From positions 160,610 to 224,609 of the forward strand of contig CAJUKS010000003.1 in assembly GCA_910587405.1 (NCBI GenBank): DNA of 64,000 nt, given 5' to 3'. The first letter of the stretch is position 1, and each line of letters starts with the position of its first letter. This DNA is from an uncultured Alphaproteobacteria bacterium (GTDB lineage Bacteria > Pseudomonadota > Alphaproteobacteria > RF32 > CAG-239). Shown piece after piece: positions 63,101 to 64,000 of the stretch. A program made the translations under genes and the position numbers. Below the pieces are notes generated by a model. That model saw only the letters and a list, made by a program, of their open reading frames with translations, was not told the origin of the DNA and did not search any database.

Positions 63101-63401
63101 GACTTACGGCAACGTGTTGGGCTTGACTTTCAGCGGTGCGTATAACACCGCCAACGAGGATATCAGTATCAAGGGGATGATTGCCCCGGCTTACGGACTA
63201 AACACGATGATCGGGAGAATTCCGCTGGTCGGAAATCTGTTGGCAGGAAAAGACGGAACCGTATTTGCGGCCAATTACTCGATTACCGGCACTTCCTCCA
63301 ATCCCAAAGTCAGTCTTAATCCGCTTTCGGCCTTGAGTCCCAACTCGTTAAAAGATGCGGTAGCTTCGGTTTTCGGAGGAGATGACAATGACGGATTCTA
63401 G
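60183..63401 (+). CDS. Large AsmA-like/DUF3971 envelope protein (YhdP/TamB-like)
   Basis: 1072 aa. One N-terminal membrane anchor (TVVLLLIGLLLFIWQLY, about 18-34), then a long periplasmic part of beta-strand repeats (ITVPFLKPYIIAALNQDNEN, DAPDVAVSF-like strands, KNVYGQFSVTPDSINIALDK) and a C-terminal AsmA-type end (PVLAKLLTVASFTGMVDLL, GMTFSHFDAPFKYRNHIL, LGLTFSGAYNTANEDISIKG, NTMIGRIPLVGNLLAGKDG). This is the YhdP layout; such proteins form periplasmic bridges for phospholipid transport to the outer membrane. Its ATG overlaps the prfB stop (ATGA), and its stop overlaps the next gene. Confidence 0.9.
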   Translation: MKKVSNRLYIARKIFDYTVVLLLIGLLLFIWQLYRGPITVPFLKPYIIAALNQDNENAEVTVDSVNIELVRSIKPIKIIARNVVYEENNGHMQVNAPDVAVSFSIKALLQGVIAPSSIEVNNPSVYIFTDYGVQDKNKASEVSRRQIDYYVTAFEEFLERFNSPDRTYSESYINDIAINNGKVEFHEIDLGRKWEFADLNYRFERNFSDIETEIGGAVKLRDKLVNVGMEARYRPSDNRLAAQIYFSDLVPADIVDTYVDGSGRRDWYNVNLPINGKVAVLINFNEFLKNRDNLIEAVDTALEKIKFQTEGGRGYILFDAEDEASKYDISSFMLEGEINGGLDKVAVKNADFYLGAQKVTLDFNVSGLADYLLKNSKKNLKLSLTAAIKKLKLDDLYTYWPRYIAPDAWEWCKDSIFGGDAQDARFKFDFGYDKKSKKFGLSDLSGGAYIADSNLRYINTMPMVKNVYGQFSVTPDSINIALDKAVSDGIMLNEGNVRIYDLDKYNNYIDIRLVSASSISDALRLIDHQPLAFTSQMGLKPDMIEGEAETELKLNFELKKDLDYDDVKVAVRSKLRNIRIKDALDGRPITAEDLLLQVDNQGMSVTGKAGFDGVPLNVVWDENFKQNKDYRSRYKISMKMDAAAAKKLGVDYAMLKAPYFEGTADIDAVATVAHNDDLTIDLKAALGRSAMNYSFLGFVKHYGAPADLTARLVLKKGKLTAIPNFKLHKSGFDIAGKINFDRQGNLRAVDIENIKGPKTRASAKIEIPASKKGIVKINISGNSYDLSEFFNRSEKKASGGNNDDSGWENTPDVDINIAVNRLWTNSDVSVTGFAGSAQLRNGVGVHEIHMIGNYDNNRSMNLKVDYVPRPNKEWLLSVSSNHAGNTLRFLRIYNDMHGGNLQIEAKRGADKQFIGHAKIRDFSLHNTPVLAKLLTVASFTGMVDLLTGEGMTFSHFDAPFKYRNHILSVKNAKTYGNVLGLTFSGAYNTANEDISIKGMIAPAYGLNTMIGRIPLVGNLLAGKDGTVFAANYSITGTSSNPKVSLNPLSALSPNSLKDAVASVFGGDDNDGF

Positions 63402-63867
63402 GTATAAAATCGGCATAGACTTTCACGGCGTTATTACGGAGGCACCGGTTTTTTTTCGCGATTTTGCGGCGTTGGCGTTGGATAAAGGATATGAAATTTA
63501 TGTTATTTCCGGCGGTCCGCATTTGGTGGTTCAAAATTTTCTGAACGCGTGGCACATCGGTTATAATCATATTTTTTCGCTGATTGACCATTTTGCCAGC
63601 CGCGGCCAGGTAAAATATTTTTCCAACGGCAATTTTAAGGTCCCCGACGAGTTGTGGAATACGGCAAAAGCCGAATATTGTCTTAAAAACAACATTGATA
63701 TCCAAATTGATGACACTCCCAACTACGGCGCTTCGTTTTCCACGCCGTTTTGTTGTTACAATCCCCAAACCCATACTTGTGAAATCGGTGGCAGAACAAT
63801 TGATTTCAATACGTCTCCGGCGCGTTCGTTAGAGGAAATAGAACATTTTTTGCAACAAAAAAATTAA
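63388..63867 (+). CDS. HAD-like protein with a changed second Asp
   Basis: 159 aa from the ATG at 63388, behind GGAGGAG (63382 is possible), overlapping the end of the AsmA-like gene. It opens IGIDFHGVITEAPVFF, the HAD motif I shape DxDGV-T, but the second Asp (the general acid in phosphatases) is His. VISGGPH fits motif II (Ser/Thr), and the end DIQIDDTPNYGASF fits motif IV (acidic pair). A small phosphatase-like or sugar-phosphate enzyme with altered chemistry is possible. Translationally coupled to the AsmA-like gene. Confidence 0.75.
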   Translation: MTDSRYKIGIDFHGVITEAPVFFRDFAALALDKGYEIYVISGGPHLVVQNFLNAWHIGYNHIFSLIDHFASRGQVKYFSNGNFKVPDELWNTAKAEYCLKNNIDIQIDDTPNYGASFSTPFCCYNPQTHTCEIGGRTIDFNTSPARSLEEIEHFLQQKN

Positions 63868-63875
63868 GGTAAAAA

Positions 63876-63904
63876 AACACCCCCGAAAATCGGGGGTGTT
63901 TTTT
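63876..63904. terminator. Bidirectional terminator before the second autotransporter
   Basis: AACACCCCCG / CGGGGGTGTT, a 10-bp stem with a 5-base loop and T-runs on both strands, between convergent genes. Confidence 0.92.
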
Positions 63905-63926
63905 GTGTGCTTGTGTTTGGTCCGGT

Positions 63927-64000
63927 TTACCAGCTATAGCTTAAGCCCAAACCGAAAGTCGAGGCTTTGTAGTCGTCGCCGAAGGTGTGGTTGGCCCAAC
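63927..64000 (-). CDS. 3' end of a second autotransporter (partial)
   Basis: The last 24 codons on the minus strand read GWANHTFGDDYKASTFGLG-LSYSW and stop at TAA 63927-63929. Same barrel end as the autotransporter at 21911-25231 (which ends SYNW). 41 bases (63958-63998) are identical to 25160-25200. The rest lies outside the window. It ends in Trp, as the BAM recognition signal requires an aromatic residue. Confidence 0.9.
   Translation of the reverse strand, partial: WANHTFGDDYKASTFGLGLSYSW

Overview
The window reads as chromosomal DNA of an alphaproteobacterium, probably an uncultured, host- or gut-associated one. This is inferred from gene order and gene style. The order rne-amiC-mrcA-prfB, the hflK-hflC-degQ-holC block and the ffh-rpsP-rimM-trmD-rplS block are typical of Alphaproteobacteria. 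RNase E has a long acidic insertion near its N-terminal S1 region, and CtpP-like housekeeping genes mostly carry good Shine-Dalgarno (SD) sites. I cannot name genus or species. Most of the 64 kb is tightly packed core genome, with accessory genes, repeats and decayed genes scattered between the core blocks. 

Layout. 0-5.5 kb: a glycosyltransferase cut by the window edge, clpB with a possible heat-shock promoter and a coupled unknown gene, then a LysM/M23 cell-wall peptidase facing them. 5.5-8.8 kb: tRNA-Asp followed by a partial copy of itself, an SD-less orphan gene, a pentapeptide-repeat protein and two small unknown genes. 9-12.8 kb: a large secreted Cys-rich protein and a Bacteroidota-looking lipoprotein. 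12.8-21.6 kb: export and translation genes (parvulin foldase, secA, an unknown GT-B-like protein, structured leader plus ffh, rpsP, rimM, trmD, rplS). 21.6-25.3 kb: an autotransporter adhesin preceded by an 18-bp inverted repeat. 25.3-36.4 kb: a half-length degenerate DEAD-box protein, a mannose-6-phosphate-isomerase cupin, ptsP, rodZ-like, prfA, a catalytically empty aspartate-semialdehyde-dehydrogenase homologue, an mscS-type channel and murD. 36.4-45 kb: tRNA-Thr with its own partial copy, small accessory genes, a phosphatase, a guanine-deaminase-like enzyme, a HExxH protein, a 50-codon gene plus murA, a hydrolase broken by one stop codon, and a protein made of Gly-Tyr/Phe-Asp-x-x repeats. 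44.8-50.3 kb: the minus-strand operon hflK-hflC-degQ-holC-vanX-like, with mrp divergent. 50.3-64 kb: a candidate small RNA, a BepA-like protease and rne on the minus strand, then amiC, mrcA, prfB (with the classical +1 frameshift), an AsmA-like protein and a HAD-like protein. The last 74 bases are the 3' end of a second autotransporter. 

Functional themes. Envelope construction and quality control dominate: murA, murD, PBP1A, amidase, M23 and VanX-like peptidases, rodZ, AsmA-like, BepA, DegQ, HflKC, SecA, Ffh and a parvulin foldase. Translation is the second theme (prfA, prfB, S16, L19, RimM, TrmD, two tRNAs). 

The least ordinary features are these: the two tRNA genes, each followed about 256-260 bp downstream by a copy of its own 3' part and terminator with hairpin-rich filler between; several monocistronic genes without SD sites that look imported; the inverted-repeat element before the autotransporter; and a set of proteins that keep a family fold but have lost the family's key residues.
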